DNA of 64,000 bases from JAWKOK01 sp963698255. Its GTDB lineage: Bacteria; Chloroflexota; Anaerolineae; Caldilineales; Caldilineaceae. The stretch is from the NCBI GenBank assembly GCA_963698255.1, contig CAVOQD010000011.1, forward strand, positions 222,575 to 286,574, given 5' to 3'. The translations under genes and the position numbers were made by a program. This document shows positions 26,544 to 36,900 of this stretch, one piece after another. Every line of letters begins with the position of its first letter. Within the stretch, counting starts at the first letter, position 1. Under the pieces are notes generated by a model. It ran no database searches. It saw only the letters and a program-made list of their open reading frames with translations, and was not told the origin of the DNA.

Positions 26544-27140
26544 ATGGCCTTTATCAGCACGGTTCCAGAAGAGCAGGCATCAACCGAAGTCACCCAAATG
26601 TATCAGGAAAACATCGAAGAACTCGGCTACATTCCCAACTACGCCAGGCTCTTCAGCCATCGTCCGCATGTCATGGCCGCGTGGGGCAACCTGTTGAGCG
26701 CTATCCAGAGCGCCATGGATCCACGGCGTTACGAACTGGTCACTCTGGCCGCAGCTCGCGCATTGAACAGTTCTTACTGCATGTTGGCCCACGGCTCCAT
26801 CCTGCTCCAGAATTACTACTCATCGGAAGAACTTGCCCGGATCGCTTCAAACTACGGCAGAGCAGATTTGACACCGGCCGAAGTGGCGATGATGTCGTTC
26901 GCGGAGCAGATCGTACGCGATGCGACCAGGATTTCTCAGACTGATGTCAACACTTTGCAAGCGTATGGATTTGATGACGCAGAGATATTCGATATATCGA
27001 CAACAGCCGCAGCGCGTTGTTTCATGTCTAAAACTGTGGATGCGTTGGGGGCCGAACCGGATGAGAACTATCTGGCGCTGGACGAAAACCTGCGCCGAGT
27101 ACTGACAGTGGGCCGTCCCATTAGCGGGCAAACCCGATGA
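26544..27140 (+). CDS. AhpD-like / peroxidase-related protein with one active-site Cys missing
   Basis: 198 residues in the carboxymuconolactone decarboxylase/AhpD superfamily, helical, like 'uncharacterised peroxidase-related enzymes'. The ATG at 26544 follows AAGGGAG. The signature is normally C-x-x-C-x3-H; here it reads SSYCMLAHGS, so the first Cys is Ser while the second Cys and the His remain. TPAEVAMMSFAEQIVRDATRISQTDV is a typical second helical block. It lies 86 bases after the DUF1326 gene and ends before a clear terminator, so it probably closes the DUF1326-DUF2182 operon. Confidence 0.8.
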   Translation: MAFISTVPEEQASTEVTQMYQENIEELGYIPNYARLFSHRPHVMAAWGNLLSAIQSAMDPRRYELVTLAAARALNSSYCMLAHGSILLQNYYSSEELARIASNYGRADLTPAEVAMMSFAEQIVRDATRISQTDVNTLQAYGFDDAEIFDISTTAAARCFMSKTVDALGAEPDENYLALDENLRRVLTVGRPISGQTR

Positions 27141-27166
27141 ACCCACAAGGGGGGCTCAGCATGAGT

Positions 27167-27193
27167 AAGCCCCATTCATGGGGCGTTGCTTTT
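27167..27193 (+). terminator. Rho-independent terminator
   Basis: GCCCCA-TTCA-TGGGGC stem-loop followed by GTTGCTTTTT. It lies about 30 bases after the AhpD-like stop and ends the DUF1326 operon. Confidence 0.75.
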
Positions 27194-27325
27194 TAGCCCG
27201 GCGGCTTAAGGGCGGTCAGCCCAAAACCACAGATAATGCCAGAGCCAACGAATTTCAGACCTGCGATTTTTCCCCGTCACCTGTTCACGTGCACGACTAC
27301 AGCACCAGGAAACGAGAAACCGAAG

Positions 27326-30300
27326 ATGACAAAACGCATTGCACGGCTAGGCACGTGGCTTTTGGTCGCGATGTTTGGCTTGATCCTGATGGCAAACGCC
27401 CCTGTATACGCGCGTCAGGCCGTGCCCCAAAGCCCGTCCGCAACACCCGACATCGTGGTCGACGAGTCGCTCATGGACTGGACGATCGGCGGTTCGATGC
27501 TCTATTGGGGCGACCGATGCCCGCCCGGGCCGGACATCGCGGCTGCCGATGTCCAAGTCGTCGACGACACGTTCCTGTTGCGCCGTACGCCGCTGAACGG
27601 CGGCTTCACACGTACGCTGGATTCGAGCACGGATGCGGATTGCGGCAACTACCAGCATATGGTCGCCGACGAAACCGCCATCTACTTCTACAACGTAGCC
27701 GAAGAGATCATCGAGAGCGTATCGGTCGCCAATCCCACAGTGGGGCCGGTGACGGTGGCGTCGGTCGGCAACCAGGGCGTCTCCACCGATCTCATGGTCA
27801 AAGACGGCAGCCTCTACTACGGAACCAGTGATCGCAAGATCATGCGCGTGCCTGTCGGGGGCGGCGCTCCTGAGCTGGTGGTTGCGAGTTCTCATATTCC
27901 CAGAGACATCGAGTTTCTGGGCAGCCGTATGTACTGGAGCGACAACGCCGGTGTCTGGAGCGTGACCCTGCCCTGCAACGGCTGCACACGCGCAGAGTAT
28001 TCGAACAAGGGCGGCGCCTACCTGCTGACGGTGTCGGGGAACGCTGCTGCCGGCAGCAATGTCTACTGGGTGGTTCCAGGCAACGGCGTCTCGATCCCCA
28101 CACGGATCTATACACAGGTTCCAGTCATCAACGGCGTCGCCGACCAGATCGTACACAGCGCTCCACTTGGGTACAGCATCGGCGATCCGATATCGGTCAA
28201 GACCGGCTTTCTGCCCGGCCAAACCAGCATGTACTGGACCGAAAGCCACCGCGTGGAAGAGAACTTCGTGCGCCGGGACGGAGCGGTTATCGCTGCGGTC
28301 GGCGGCTATCTAAACCAGCGCATCCAGGTGATCAGCGGTGACATCTACTTCGCACGAGTTGACGAGGGCAACCAGTCGATTCTGCGCATTCCCGCCGACG
28401 CCGACGCCTTGACCCGCGACATGTCCATCGCCGCCATCGAGGTGACACAGGCTGTTCAGAACCTGGAAAACGGCGTGCCCCTGATAGCGGGCAAAGAGAC
28501 CTACGCCCGCGTCTACGGTCGCCAGATCAGCGGCGACCTGAGCGGCAGCGCCGAGGCTTGGCTCGAAGGATCTCGCAATGGCCAACCGCTGCCCGGGTCG
28601 CCGCTTCGCGCGCTCAACGGCGTCCAGCCGCTGATCACCGGCCAACCCATCGATCGCGGTCCGGACAGCGATGCCAAGGGCGATTGGCTCTTCCGCCTGC
28701 CCGACTCCTGGAACGACACGGGCGATCTGGAACTGCGCGCCATCGTGGACCCGCGCGGCGCCTACGAGGACACCAACCCCTTGAACAACACCCGAACAAC
28801 GACCGTCGCCTTCACGGACGAGTCCGATCCGTGCCTCGTTGTCTACCCGATTCAGACGCATGCGCCACTGCCCCAACACACCGACCCCATACTCTGGGAA
28901 ACGCTGGATCGCTTGGTCTCGCTCTGGCCGATCAACGGAGCGACTGTGTTGTGGATGGGCGATCCCATCCGCGAGCTTGAACTCTGTTGGGACTGGGACG
29001 GCCACTGTTGGGGTCCGTATGAAATGGACCAGGGCTGGGAAGTCACCAACTTCCCGCCCGATTCTGAGCGGGTGCTCGCCAAGCTGATGTTGCGCCAAGC
29101 TCTGTCCCAGATACAATCCATCATCTACTGTGACGATTCCAGTTCCGTCCACACCGTCGGCATGGTCCAGGAAGAGAGCGATACCGGCAATACCGGCGGC
29201 TACGCCAATTTCCTGATCAATGCCTCCTGGGTGAAATTCGACAACGACGACTCCAGCAACAGCCGAAAATGGAACCAGCCGACGGCCGGCATGACGTTGG
29301 CCCAGGAACTGACCCACAATTTCTGGCGCTATCACATCGGCTGTGAGGATGGCGAGGATTCATTCTTCGGCCTCGGTGATTGGCCCTACGCAGACCGCTG
29401 CAAGCTCGATGATCGGCCGCTGACGGAGGCCGCCACCCACTACGGCTTTGACCCGATCTCGCACCAGATCATTCGCCCCGATCAGGCCGGTGATTTCATG
29501 ACCTACCGCAGTTCACGCTGGGTCAGTGATTTCACTTTCAAAGATGTGAAGTCCATCCTTGGCGGGCTGTTCAATGCCGACATTGCGAGCAATAGAGGCG
29601 CCGCCCAACTCTCCGCACAACTCGAAGGCGAATCATTGCTGCTGAGCGGCGTCTACGAATCGAACTCAAAACTTGGGCGCTTCTTCTACAGCTACGTGCT
29701 GCCCAACGAGATGCTCACCGATGTCGCCACCGGCGGACTGCCGACTGGGACCGGTTCGTCGGCCGTCGGCCCCGCCCACATCCACCATGGACCGCTGACG
29801 GAACCGGATGCCCATGTCCGCCTGCTGGGTCGCGACGGCAAACTGTTGGCCGAACATCAGCTTGACCTGGTGGCGCCCGACAGCCATGAGGCCGACTACG
29901 CGGCCTACTACTTTCTGAACCAGATTCCCAAGCCTGCTGAGGCCATCGGCGAGATCCAACTGGTTGTGGACGGCAAGCTGGTCCACTCAGTCATGCCCAG
30001 CGCGGCTGCACCGGTGGTCGATATTCTCACGCCGGCCGCCAACGACTCGCTGGGCGAGGAGATCACCATTCGCTGGCGAGCAACCGACGCCGACAGCAAG
30101 GCCAACAACGAGGCAAACAACGAGGTGATGCTCTTCTCCATCAACTACAGTCGAGATGGCGGCATGAGCTGGCTTCCGTTGGTCACCGAATACCCCGGCG
30201 ATGTCGTGGATGGGGTGGAGCAGGAAATCACCTCACTGACGCTGGAAAGCCCGGAAACGGTGCCGGGCAGCGACGGCAATGTCGCCCTCCTGCGCGTTAT

Positions 30301-31753
30301 CGCCAGCGACGGCTTCAACACCACGGTGGCCGAAGCGGGTCCCTTCACGGTCGAAGATCGAGCGCCCATCGCGATGATCCAGGCGCCGGCTGCCGACGAG
30401 TGGTTCGAGACGACAGAGACGATCCTGTTGCGCGGCGTCGGCTACGATGCCGAAGGGGGCCTCATGGGCGATGGCGATGTCGAGTGGTCTGTCGATGGCG
30501 CAGTCGTGGGCAGCGGACGCCGGCAGAGTCTGCTCGGACTGGCGCCTGGCGTGCATTCGACACAACTGAAGGTGACCGACAGCGCCGGCCAAACCGCGAC
30601 GAAGGCGGGAACGATCAATGTGCTGCCGCTTTCCGTGGAGACAGCCACGTCGTTGCGCATGGACGGACGCTGCAACGACAACGTTTATGTCAACATGACA
30701 CCGCTTCCGCTGGCGCCGTACGCGTCCGATGGCAATGCATCCGCCTACATTGTGCGCCGCGCCGATGATCTATGGGTCTGCCTGTCAGGGCTCGCTCGTG
30801 ACGAAGGTGTGCTATCCGAAGTCAGGCTGCACATCGACGCAAACGGCAGCCGAGATGCCGTTGTTCAGACAGACGACTACCTCTTGCGCTTGGGCGAGGA
30901 CGGCTCGCCGCAGGCATTTATCGGCAATGGTTCCGGCGTGTTCGGCACGTCCGTGGATATCGACTTCGACGCACAGATTGCAGCGACCGACACGGCCTGG
31001 TCGGCTGAATTCCGCATTCCGTCCACGTCGTTGATGCTGTGGAACGGAACCTTTGGCCTGGCCGTGAACCACAGCGCTGACTCACAGAGGGTTCACTGGC
31101 CATTCGCCGCCGGCAGCGAAGCGCCGAACACGTGGGCGGCGGTGGCTTCGGAGACGATTCCTATCATTCAAGCGGTCTCGCCCGACAGCCTGACCGTCGG
31201 CGACCAGAGCGTTGTGTTGACAGTCGAGGGTATACGCTTCGGCCAAGGAGCAGCGCTGCTCTGGAACGGCGTTGCGCAGACGACCGTCATCTCGGACACG
31301 GATCGCCTAACCGTTGCGCTGGACAACGCCTTGCTACAGAGTGCAGACAGTGTCGAGCTAACCGTTGTCAACGTCCCTTCCTCGCAATACGCTTCGAATC
31401 CGGCAAAACTGTTGGTTCAAAACAAGCGACCGTCGATAACAGACATCTCGCCCAACAGCGCCGAACTGATGACCGGCGCAACCAGCGTGACCATCACCGG
31501 CCAAGACTTCGTGGCCGGAACTGTGGCAATCTGGGATGGCCAACCCCGGCCAACGCGTTTCGTCAGTGCAACGAGGCTGGAGATGGATCTGGCCGCGGCT
31601 GACTTCAGCGTTGAACAGGCGCTGGGTGTCACAGCACTGCCGCCGGAGCCGCGTCGCGGGGCGTCGAACACAGTCGAGTTCGTCGTCGGCGATCCGGGTG
31701 CGCCGGCTTCAGCGAGCGACCAGCGCATCTACCTGCCCGCGATCATGAAGTAG
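27326..31753 (+). CDS. Large secreted multidomain protein with degenerate metzincin-like motif
   Basis: 1475 residues. The start at 27326 (MTKRIARLGTWLLVAMF) gives a signal peptide ending near APVYA. N-terminal ~350 residues are propeller-like (MYWSDNAGVW-type repeats). Next is a CARDB-like region (AIEVTQAVQNLENGVPLIAGKETYARVY), then a metalloprotease-like domain. There QELTHNFWRYH occupies the place of HExxHxxGxxH with the first His as Gln, and DFMTYRSSRWVSD resembles the Met-turn. Ig/PKD-like blocks follow, a CBM9-like segment (DDLWVCLSGLARDEG) and two IPT/TIG domains (ISPNSAELMTGATSVTITGQDF). The C-terminus is RIYLPAIMK. It may be an inactive protease homologue used for binding (inference). 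A bidirectional terminator follows. Confidence 0.8.
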   Translation: MTKRIARLGTWLLVAMFGLILMANAPVYARQAVPQSPSATPDIVVDESLMDWTIGGSMLYWGDRCPPGPDIAAADVQVVDDTFLLRRTPLNGGFTRTLDSSTDADCGNYQHMVADETAIYFYNVAEEIIESVSVANPTVGPVTVASVGNQGVSTDLMVKDGSLYYGTSDRKIMRVPVGGGAPELVVASSHIPRDIEFLGSRMYWSDNAGVWSVTLPCNGCTRAEYSNKGGAYLLTVSGNAAAGSNVYWVVPGNGVSIPTRIYTQVPVINGVADQIVHSAPLGYSIGDPISVKTGFLPGQTSMYWTESHRVEENFVRRDGAVIAAVGGYLNQRIQVISGDIYFARVDEGNQSILRIPADADALTRDMSIAAIEVTQAVQNLENGVPLIAGKETYARVYGRQISGDLSGSAEAWLEGSRNGQPLPGSPLRALNGVQPLITGQPIDRGPDSDAKGDWLFRLPDSWNDTGDLELRAIVDPRGAYEDTNPLNNTRTTTVAFTDESDPCLVVYPIQTHAPLPQHTDPILWETLDRLVSLWPINGATVLWMGDPIRELELCWDWDGHCWGPYEMDQGWEVTNFPPDSERVLAKLMLRQALSQIQSIIYCDDSSSVHTVGMVQEESDTGNTGGYANFLINASWVKFDNDDSSNSRKWNQPTAGMTLAQELTHNFWRYHIGCEDGEDSFFGLGDWPYADRCKLDDRPLTEAATHYGFDPISHQIIRPDQAGDFMTYRSSRWVSDFTFKDVKSILGGLFNADIASNRGAAQLSAQLEGESLLLSGVYESNSKLGRFFYSYVLPNEMLTDVATGGLPTGTGSSAVGPAHIHHGPLTEPDAHVRLLGRDGKLLAEHQLDLVAPDSHEADYAAYYFLNQIPKPAEAIGEIQLVVDGKLVHSVMPSAAAPVVDILTPAANDSLGEEITIRWRATDADSKANNEANNEVMLFSINYSRDGGMSWLPLVTEYPGDVVDGVEQEITSLTLESPETVPGSDGNVALLRVIASDGFNTTVAEAGPFTVEDRAPIAMIQAPAADEWFETTETILLRGVGYDAEGGLMGDGDVEWSVDGAVVGSGRRQSLLGLAPGVHSTQLKVTDSAGQTATKAGTINVLPLSVETATSLRMDGRCNDNVYVNMTPLPLAPYASDGNASAYIVRRADDLWVCLSGLARDEGVLSEVRLHIDANGSRDAVVQTDDYLLRLGEDGSPQAFIGNGSGVFGTSVDIDFDAQIAATDTAWSAEFRIPSTSLMLWNGTFGLAVNHSADSQRVHWPFAAGSEAPNTWAAVASETIPIIQAVSPDSLTVGDQSVVLTVEGIRFGQGAALLWNGVAQTTVISDTDRLTVALDNALLQSADSVELTVVNVPSSQYASNPAKLLVQNKRPSITDISPNSAELMTGATSVTITGQDFVAGTVAIWDGQPRPTRFVSATRLEMDLAAADFSVEQALGVTALPPEPRRGASNTVEFVVGDPGAPASASDQRIYLPAIMK

Positions 31754-31820
31754 ACAGTTGCCCGCCGAAGGAACCTGGCCGACAACATGCGGACGGATCG
31801 CCAAGTGAGAGCGTAGCCAA

Positions 31821-31875
31821 GCAAGAAAAAATAGGCCGGCAGATCCAAATGGCTCTGCCGGCCTATTTTTCTTGC
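31821..31875. terminator. Bidirectional terminator between convergent genes
   Basis: Arms 31821-31843 and 31854-31875 pair almost perfectly (core ATAGGCCGGCAGA with TCTGCCGGCCTAT). The stem is flanked by an A-run on the left and TTTTTCTTGC on the right, so it can act in both directions. It lies between the plus-strand secreted protein and the minus-strand YceI gene. Confidence 0.85.
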
Positions 31876-31892
31876 TCGAGATGCGCTACAGC

Positions 31893-32645
31893 CTAGCTGC
31901 GATTTGCCACAAGCGAAACGGTCATCTGCATCTCATCGCTAATCAGATCATCGCCGAGATTGTCGAAGAACGAGCCGGAGCCATACTGGACGTTGTAGAT
32001 CGAGCGATCGACCACGATGTCTGCGGTTGCGGCAAGCGTGCCGTCACCAACCACGACGTCCGTCACGAACTGGATCTCGTCGGTCGTCTCTTTGATGGTC
32101 AGATCGGCGGTCACCGTGTACTGATTCTCGACGTCGGTCGGCTCGGCGGACTTGATGACCAACGTGGCCGTGGGATAGGTTTCGACACCGAAGAAATCAT
32201 CCGACATGAGATGGCCGCTGAGTTTTTCCAGCATTTCGCCTGTCTTGCTGGTTGGCTCGATTGTCGTCATATCAATGACCATGGTACCGTCGACCAACTG
32301 GCTATCAACGAAATTCAATTCGCCCTCAGCGATCTGCACAACGCCGCTTTCGGACCCGCCGGCAGGTCGCTCGCCATACCACTCAAGCGTGCTGGCCTCC
32401 GTATCGACCGTGTAGGTGGCGGCTTCACTGCCTTCGGATGCGGCTTCTTCAGCCGGCTCCTCGGCAGGCGCTTCAGTGGGAGCGGCTTCCTCGGCAGGCG
32501 CTTCAGTGGGGGCGGCTTCTTCAGCCGGCGCTTCGGTGGGAGCAGCGTCGGCCTCCGGCGCAGCTTGCGGCGCGGCGGTAGTACAGGCTGCGAAGATCAC
32601 GAGGGCGAAAAGCGAGAGCGCGATCAAAATTGTTTTGCGGTACAT
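31893..32645 (-). CDS. YceI-family lipoprotein
   Basis: 250 residues. AAGGAG precedes the ATG at 32645. The N-terminal signal ends in a lipobox (LVIFAAC, Cys near residue 21). A low-complexity linker follows, with about three AAPTEAPAEE units. The YceI lipocalin-like domain runs from about residue 77 (TYTVDTEASTLEWYGE) through GTMVIDMTTIEPT, LSGHLMSDDFFGVETYPTATLVIKS and TADLTIKETTDEIQFV to the end. YceI domains bind isoprenoid-type lipids in a beta-barrel (family knowledge). It is anchored outside the membrane by its lipid and spaced by the linker. Convergent with the large secreted gene. Confidence 0.9.
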   Translation of the reverse strand: MYRKTILIALSLFALVIFAACTTAAPQAAPEADAAPTEAPAEEAAPTEAPAEEAAPTEAPAEEPAEEAASEGSEAATYTVDTEASTLEWYGERPAGGSESGVVQIAEGELNFVDSQLVDGTMVIDMTTIEPTSKTGEMLEKLSGHLMSDDFFGVETYPTATLVIKSAEPTDVENQYTVTADLTIKETTDEIQFVTDVVVGDGTLAATADIVVDRSIYNVQYGSGSFFDNLGDDLISDEMQMTVSLVANRS

Positions 32646-32706
32646 GGTTTCTCCTTGTTTGGAACTGAATTATGGATCGTTTGGCTTTCACTAAGACTTG
32701 TTTGAA

Positions 32707-32824
32707 TCGGTTGAAACCGACGTCTGCTATGCAAAACCGACTGAAGCCGGTTGGTCAACCGTTCGCGATATGCTGAAGCACGACTCCTGTGGCAGACCCG
32801 TTCGCGCAGCAGTCGCTTTGCGAC
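32707..32824. repeat. Short hairpin string between YceI and VOC genes (copy of the 6370 unit)
   Basis: TCGGTTGAAACCGA (32707-32720), spacer CGTCTGCTATGCAA, then AACCGACTGAAGCCGGTT (32735-32752). Arrangement and spacer match 6370-6417. A further small hairpin, GTCGCTTTGCGAC, lies at 32812-32824. Confidence 0.65.
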
Positions 32825-32884
32825 ATTTCAATCGGCGGGCCATGCCGATGAGCGTAGCACGAATCCTTTTCTGACTGTCTATCC

Positions 32885-33796
32885 CTACCCGGACGGCTCG
32901 GCCATTTCGGTCTCCGCGGAGAACGCCTTTTCCGGTGCGACGGTCAAAAAGATCTCATTGTTCGAAGGATCCCGCAGCAACAGGCCTTTGGGAAGCGCAG
33001 AGTGAGGGATTTCGAATCGGTCCAACTGGTCTCGCAGCGTACGCAGCGCCGGTTCATCCGGCAACAGAACCGTGAACTGGCGCAGGCCCACGGCATCCGG
33101 CGGCGGTGACGGCACGCCGACGCCGGCCCACGTGTTCATGCCGATGTGATGATGGTATCCCCCGGCTGACACGAATGATGCACTCGGCCCGTAGCGCGAA
33201 ACCAGGTCGAAGCCCAGGACATTTCGATAGAATGCTTCCGCCGCCTCCAGATCGGCGACGTGCAAGTGGACATGGCCGATACAAGTTCCAGACGGCAGCC
33301 CGGTCCACGGACTGTCGTCATCGTCCAATTCGCCCAGAAGGTCGTTCAGGTTCAGCGGCACGGTCGCAATTTCGAGTTGACCATTGCGAGTGCGCCAAGT
33401 CTCACGCAGACGGTCGGTATAGATCTCAATACCGTTGCCGTCCGGGTCCGACAGATAGAGCGCTTCGCTGACCAGGTGATCCGACATGCCCTGCAGGGGA
33501 TATCCCTCGTCGATCAGATGTTGCACTGCACGCGCCAGATCCCGGCGATCGGGTAACAGCATGGCGAAATGATAGAGCCCGGTGCTGCGCTGCGGTCGTG
33601 GCGGGGCGCCGGCCTTCTCAACCAGCACCAACAGGGGCGCTCCTGCATCCGTTCCAAGCCAGGCGCTCTGCCTGGATCGCTCCAGCACGTCCAAACCGAA
33701 GATATCTCGATAGAAGATGATCGCCCGAGTCAGATCGGCGGTGGTTAAGGTAACGGGCCCCAGTCTGGTATCCGGAGCAATCGAAAACGAATTCAT
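32885..33796 (-). CDS. Two-domain VOC protein (catechol-2,3-dioxygenase / CatE-like)
   Basis: 303 residues. AGGA precedes the ATG at 33796. Two vicinal-oxygen-chelate halves are visible: residues ~10-130 (LGPVTLTTADLTRAIIFYRDIFGLDVLER ... ALYLSDPDGNGIEIYTDR) and ~165-295 (IGHVHLHVADLEAAEAFYRNVLGFDLVSRYG ... LLLRDPSNNEIFLTV). Metal ligands are plausible at HVHLHV, YHHHIGMNTW and the Glu of NNEIF. It resembles extradiol dioxygenase/glyoxalase proteins of the COG2514 group; the substrate is unknown. The divergent BTAD regulator is 178 bases away, so the shared intergenic region may hold control sites for both. Confidence 0.85.
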   Translation of the reverse strand: MNSFSIAPDTRLGPVTLTTADLTRAIIFYRDIFGLDVLERSRQSAWLGTDAGAPLLVLVEKAGAPPRPQRSTGLYHFAMLLPDRRDLARAVQHLIDEGYPLQGMSDHLVSEALYLSDPDGNGIEIYTDRLRETWRTRNGQLEIATVPLNLNDLLGELDDDDSPWTGLPSGTCIGHVHLHVADLEAAEAFYRNVLGFDLVSRYGPSASFVSAGGYHHHIGMNTWAGVGVPSPPPDAVGLRQFTVLLPDEPALRTLRDQLDRFEIPHSALPKGLLLRDPSNNEIFLTVAPEKAFSAETEMAEPSG

Positions 33797-33939
33797 GGCG
33801 TTCCTGTCAGTGCGCTACAAAGTATCACTCGAAGGCAACTCCGATTTTAGCGCGGGGCCGTCTCACGCTATGTCCCAACTTCTCTATCGGGAGCGTCCCA
33901 CATTCGGCGCGCCCCGTCCTCAATTGCAGTCAAATCCAC

Positions 33940-33968
33940 TTGTCGCGGGTCACGGCTGGGCCTATAAT
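33940..33968 (+). promoter_or_regulatory. Promoter implying a leaderless BTAD regulator mRNA
   Basis: TTGTCG (33940-33945), exactly 17 bases, then a perfect TATAAT (33963-33968). The predicted transcription start falls on the ATG at 33975. Confidence 0.65.
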
Positions 33969-33974
33969 GGTTCT

Positions 33975-36900
33975 ATGTCCACAACACAACTCTTCTTACT
34001 GGGGCCGGTCCGCATTAGCCGCGGCGATCAACCCATTGATCTGACTATCGGCAAAGGCCAGGCGTTGCTTGCCTACCTGGCCATTTCAGGCGCGCCGCAG
34101 ACCCGCGAGCATCTGCTCGACCTGCTCTGGCCCCAGAGTCACCCGGATGCAGCGCGCAAGAATCTGCGCAACAGCCTCTGGCGATTGCGCCAAACATTGG
34201 GCAATGAAGCAGTGCTGACCGAGGACGAGTTGGTGCTACTGTCCAGCAGCGTCTGGACCGACGTTTCGACCTTCGAATCCGGCATGAACGCGCAATTGGC
34301 AGCCACAGAACACCAGGCCGGCGAGTCGATGGAATCGATTCTAGCGCTCTGGCGTGGACCGCTGTTGGACGGTCTGCGGATGACCGATGCGCCCGACTTC
34401 GATCTGTGGTTGGCCGGTGAACGCGATCGGCTGGGGCAGATCTATCTGGGCGGGATCAAGCATCTGCTGGCCCGGCATCGTGAGGCAGGCCAATGGCGGG
34501 AGTCCATCACCGTTGCCCAGCAAGCCCTTGCCTACGACGGCACTCAGGAATCCATCCACGTCGCCCTGATGGAAGCCTATGCCTACCTGGGACAACGCAC
34601 AGATGCGCTGCGCCAATATGACACGCTGCGCACGGTCCTGGAACAGGAGTTGGGCATCGCACCGCTGGCCGACACCCAGGCACTGCGATCGAAAATCCTG
34701 GGCGGTCAACTGGCGGCCCCAATCGCGCCGGCCGTTGAGCAATCGACGGAAGCTCGTCCACCGCGAGTCGAACGTCAACGTCCCAATCGACCCTTTGTCG
34801 GTCGGCGCAACGAACGCGAAACACTAGATGAAGCGCTGCAACTGGCGGCCGGCGGCCAGTTGCAGATTGTCCAGATTTTCGGCGAACTGGGAATCGGTAA
34901 ATCGACACTGTGGCAGCAGTGGTCAGTGGGTCTGCCCCCCGCAATCACAGTGCTGGAAGCGCGGTGTCTTGACTCAACCCAGTCGCTGCCCTTCGCGCCC
35001 ATTGCCGGTCTGTTCGGCACGCAGATCTGCATGGAGCGTTTCGCCGGGCAGCGGTCGCCCGTCTCCCCGGTCTGGCTGACCGAGCTCACGCGCCTGCTGC
35101 CTCACATCCGCGATTTCCGCCCGGAGCTGCCCACGCCGGTCACGGTGCCGCCTGAGGAAGAACGTCGTCGTCTCTTCGAGGCGCTGGCTCAGTCACTGCG
35201 TGCTCTGGCCGCGGCCCCGCTGATCCTCTTCATCGACGACCTGCACTGGGCGGATCAGGCCACCCTCGACTGGCTGACCTATCTGGCCGACCGGATGCGT
35301 GACGAGCCGTTGCTCCTAGTCTGCGCCTATCGCGCCAATGAGGCATCGCCTGGGCTGGCGAACCAGTTCGCCGCCTGGAGCCGAACAAATGTGGCGAGAC
35401 CCCTCTCACTGGCCCCGCTTTCAGTAGACGAGGCAACCGAGTTGATCGCGGCGCTGGACGGCAACGTCGGCATGGTCGACCACTTGCACAGCCAAAGCGG
35501 CGGCAATCCCTACTACTTGACTGAACTCAATCGCGTCCACCCGGACGGCGCGCCCGCTGCATTGGCCGACTTGCTCGGCGCCCGCCTGCGCGGCCTGCCG
35601 GACGCAGCTTTGCGACTGCTGCAGACCGCAGCCATTCTGGAGCCGACCATCAGCTTTGAGATGCTGCAGCGGGTCAGCGGGCAAGACGAAGAAGAAACAC
35701 TGGACGCGCTGGACGTGCTGCTTGATATGGCCATATTGGTCGAACGAGGCGAAAACTACGAGTTCGCCCATCCGCTCCTGGCCGGCATCGTGTGCGAAGG
35801 GCTCAGTACGCCCAGGCGCAGACGGCTGCACCAGCGGGTGGCGGAGCATCTGCTGGCCATTCATGAGGATGAGCTTGAGTCCATCGTCGGCCGCCTGGCC
35901 CGCCACTTTGCCGAAGCCGGAGATTCTGTGGAAGCTGCCCGCTACGCAGAGATGGCGGCGGCGCAAGCGGCGCAATTGGGGGCCATGACCGAGGCCGTGA
36001 ACTTCTTCCGACGGGCCTATGCGCTGGACCCGACGCCCGGTCGACAGTTGGCATTGGGGTATACGCTAATGCATGTGCCCGGCGGCATCGCTGAAGCACG
36101 TGAATCCATGCGGCAAGCGCTGGACGCGTTTGAATCCCTTCGCGATCAAGCGGGCATTGTGCAGGCCGCTTTGCGCCTGGCGGTCAGCTTTCTCTCGACG
36201 GAACAGGGCGAACAAGTGCTTCACTGGGTCGAGCGCATCCTGATCGCCTCGGCTGAAAGCGACGACATCGAGTTGCAGGCAACCGCCGAGTACCTGATGG
36301 CAGCGGGCAAACTCTACAGCCGGGACACCATGGCCGAGGCCGATGCTCACTACAGAGAAGCCACGCGTCTAGCCTCGGAGCACAATCTGGATTCGGACAT
36401 CGCCATCCAGAGTTGGTTTGGATGGGGCAATCTGTCGGTGCAGTGCGGCGAGTATGCCCTTGCCCGGTCCAAGTTCGAGCGGACGTTGGCCCTGACTCGT
36501 ACGACCGGCAACATCTACTTTGAGTCCCTCTGCTACAACAATCTGGCCTACGCAACCCTTCTGGATGGTGACGTGGCCGCCGCGCACGCCGCTGTCGACA
36601 GCGGTCTCGATTTCATTGAGGCAAACCAACTGTTGCGGCCGCGCCAATACCTCTACAGCACGCGAGGCGAAGTCGCGCTGGCAGAGCGTGAGTTGGACGC
36701 GGCGGAATCGTGGTTTGTCCGTGCGATCGAGGAAGCCCGCGTCTATGACAACGAGACCCACGCCATCAACGTCCGCGCCCATCTGGGGCGTGTTGCCTTG
36801 GCCCGCGGCGACAGCGACGGGGCCGAGCAACTGCTGACCGAAGCGCTCAGCGCCATCCCAGCCGGCGGGGCACTCTATCTGCATACCCAGATAGAACTAT

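Noticed and set aside
27178..27831. A 217-codon frame overlapping the start of the large secreted protein
   Set aside because: Arg/His-rich shadow frame beginning just after a terminator, while the overlapping frame carries a clear signal peptide and 1475 residues.
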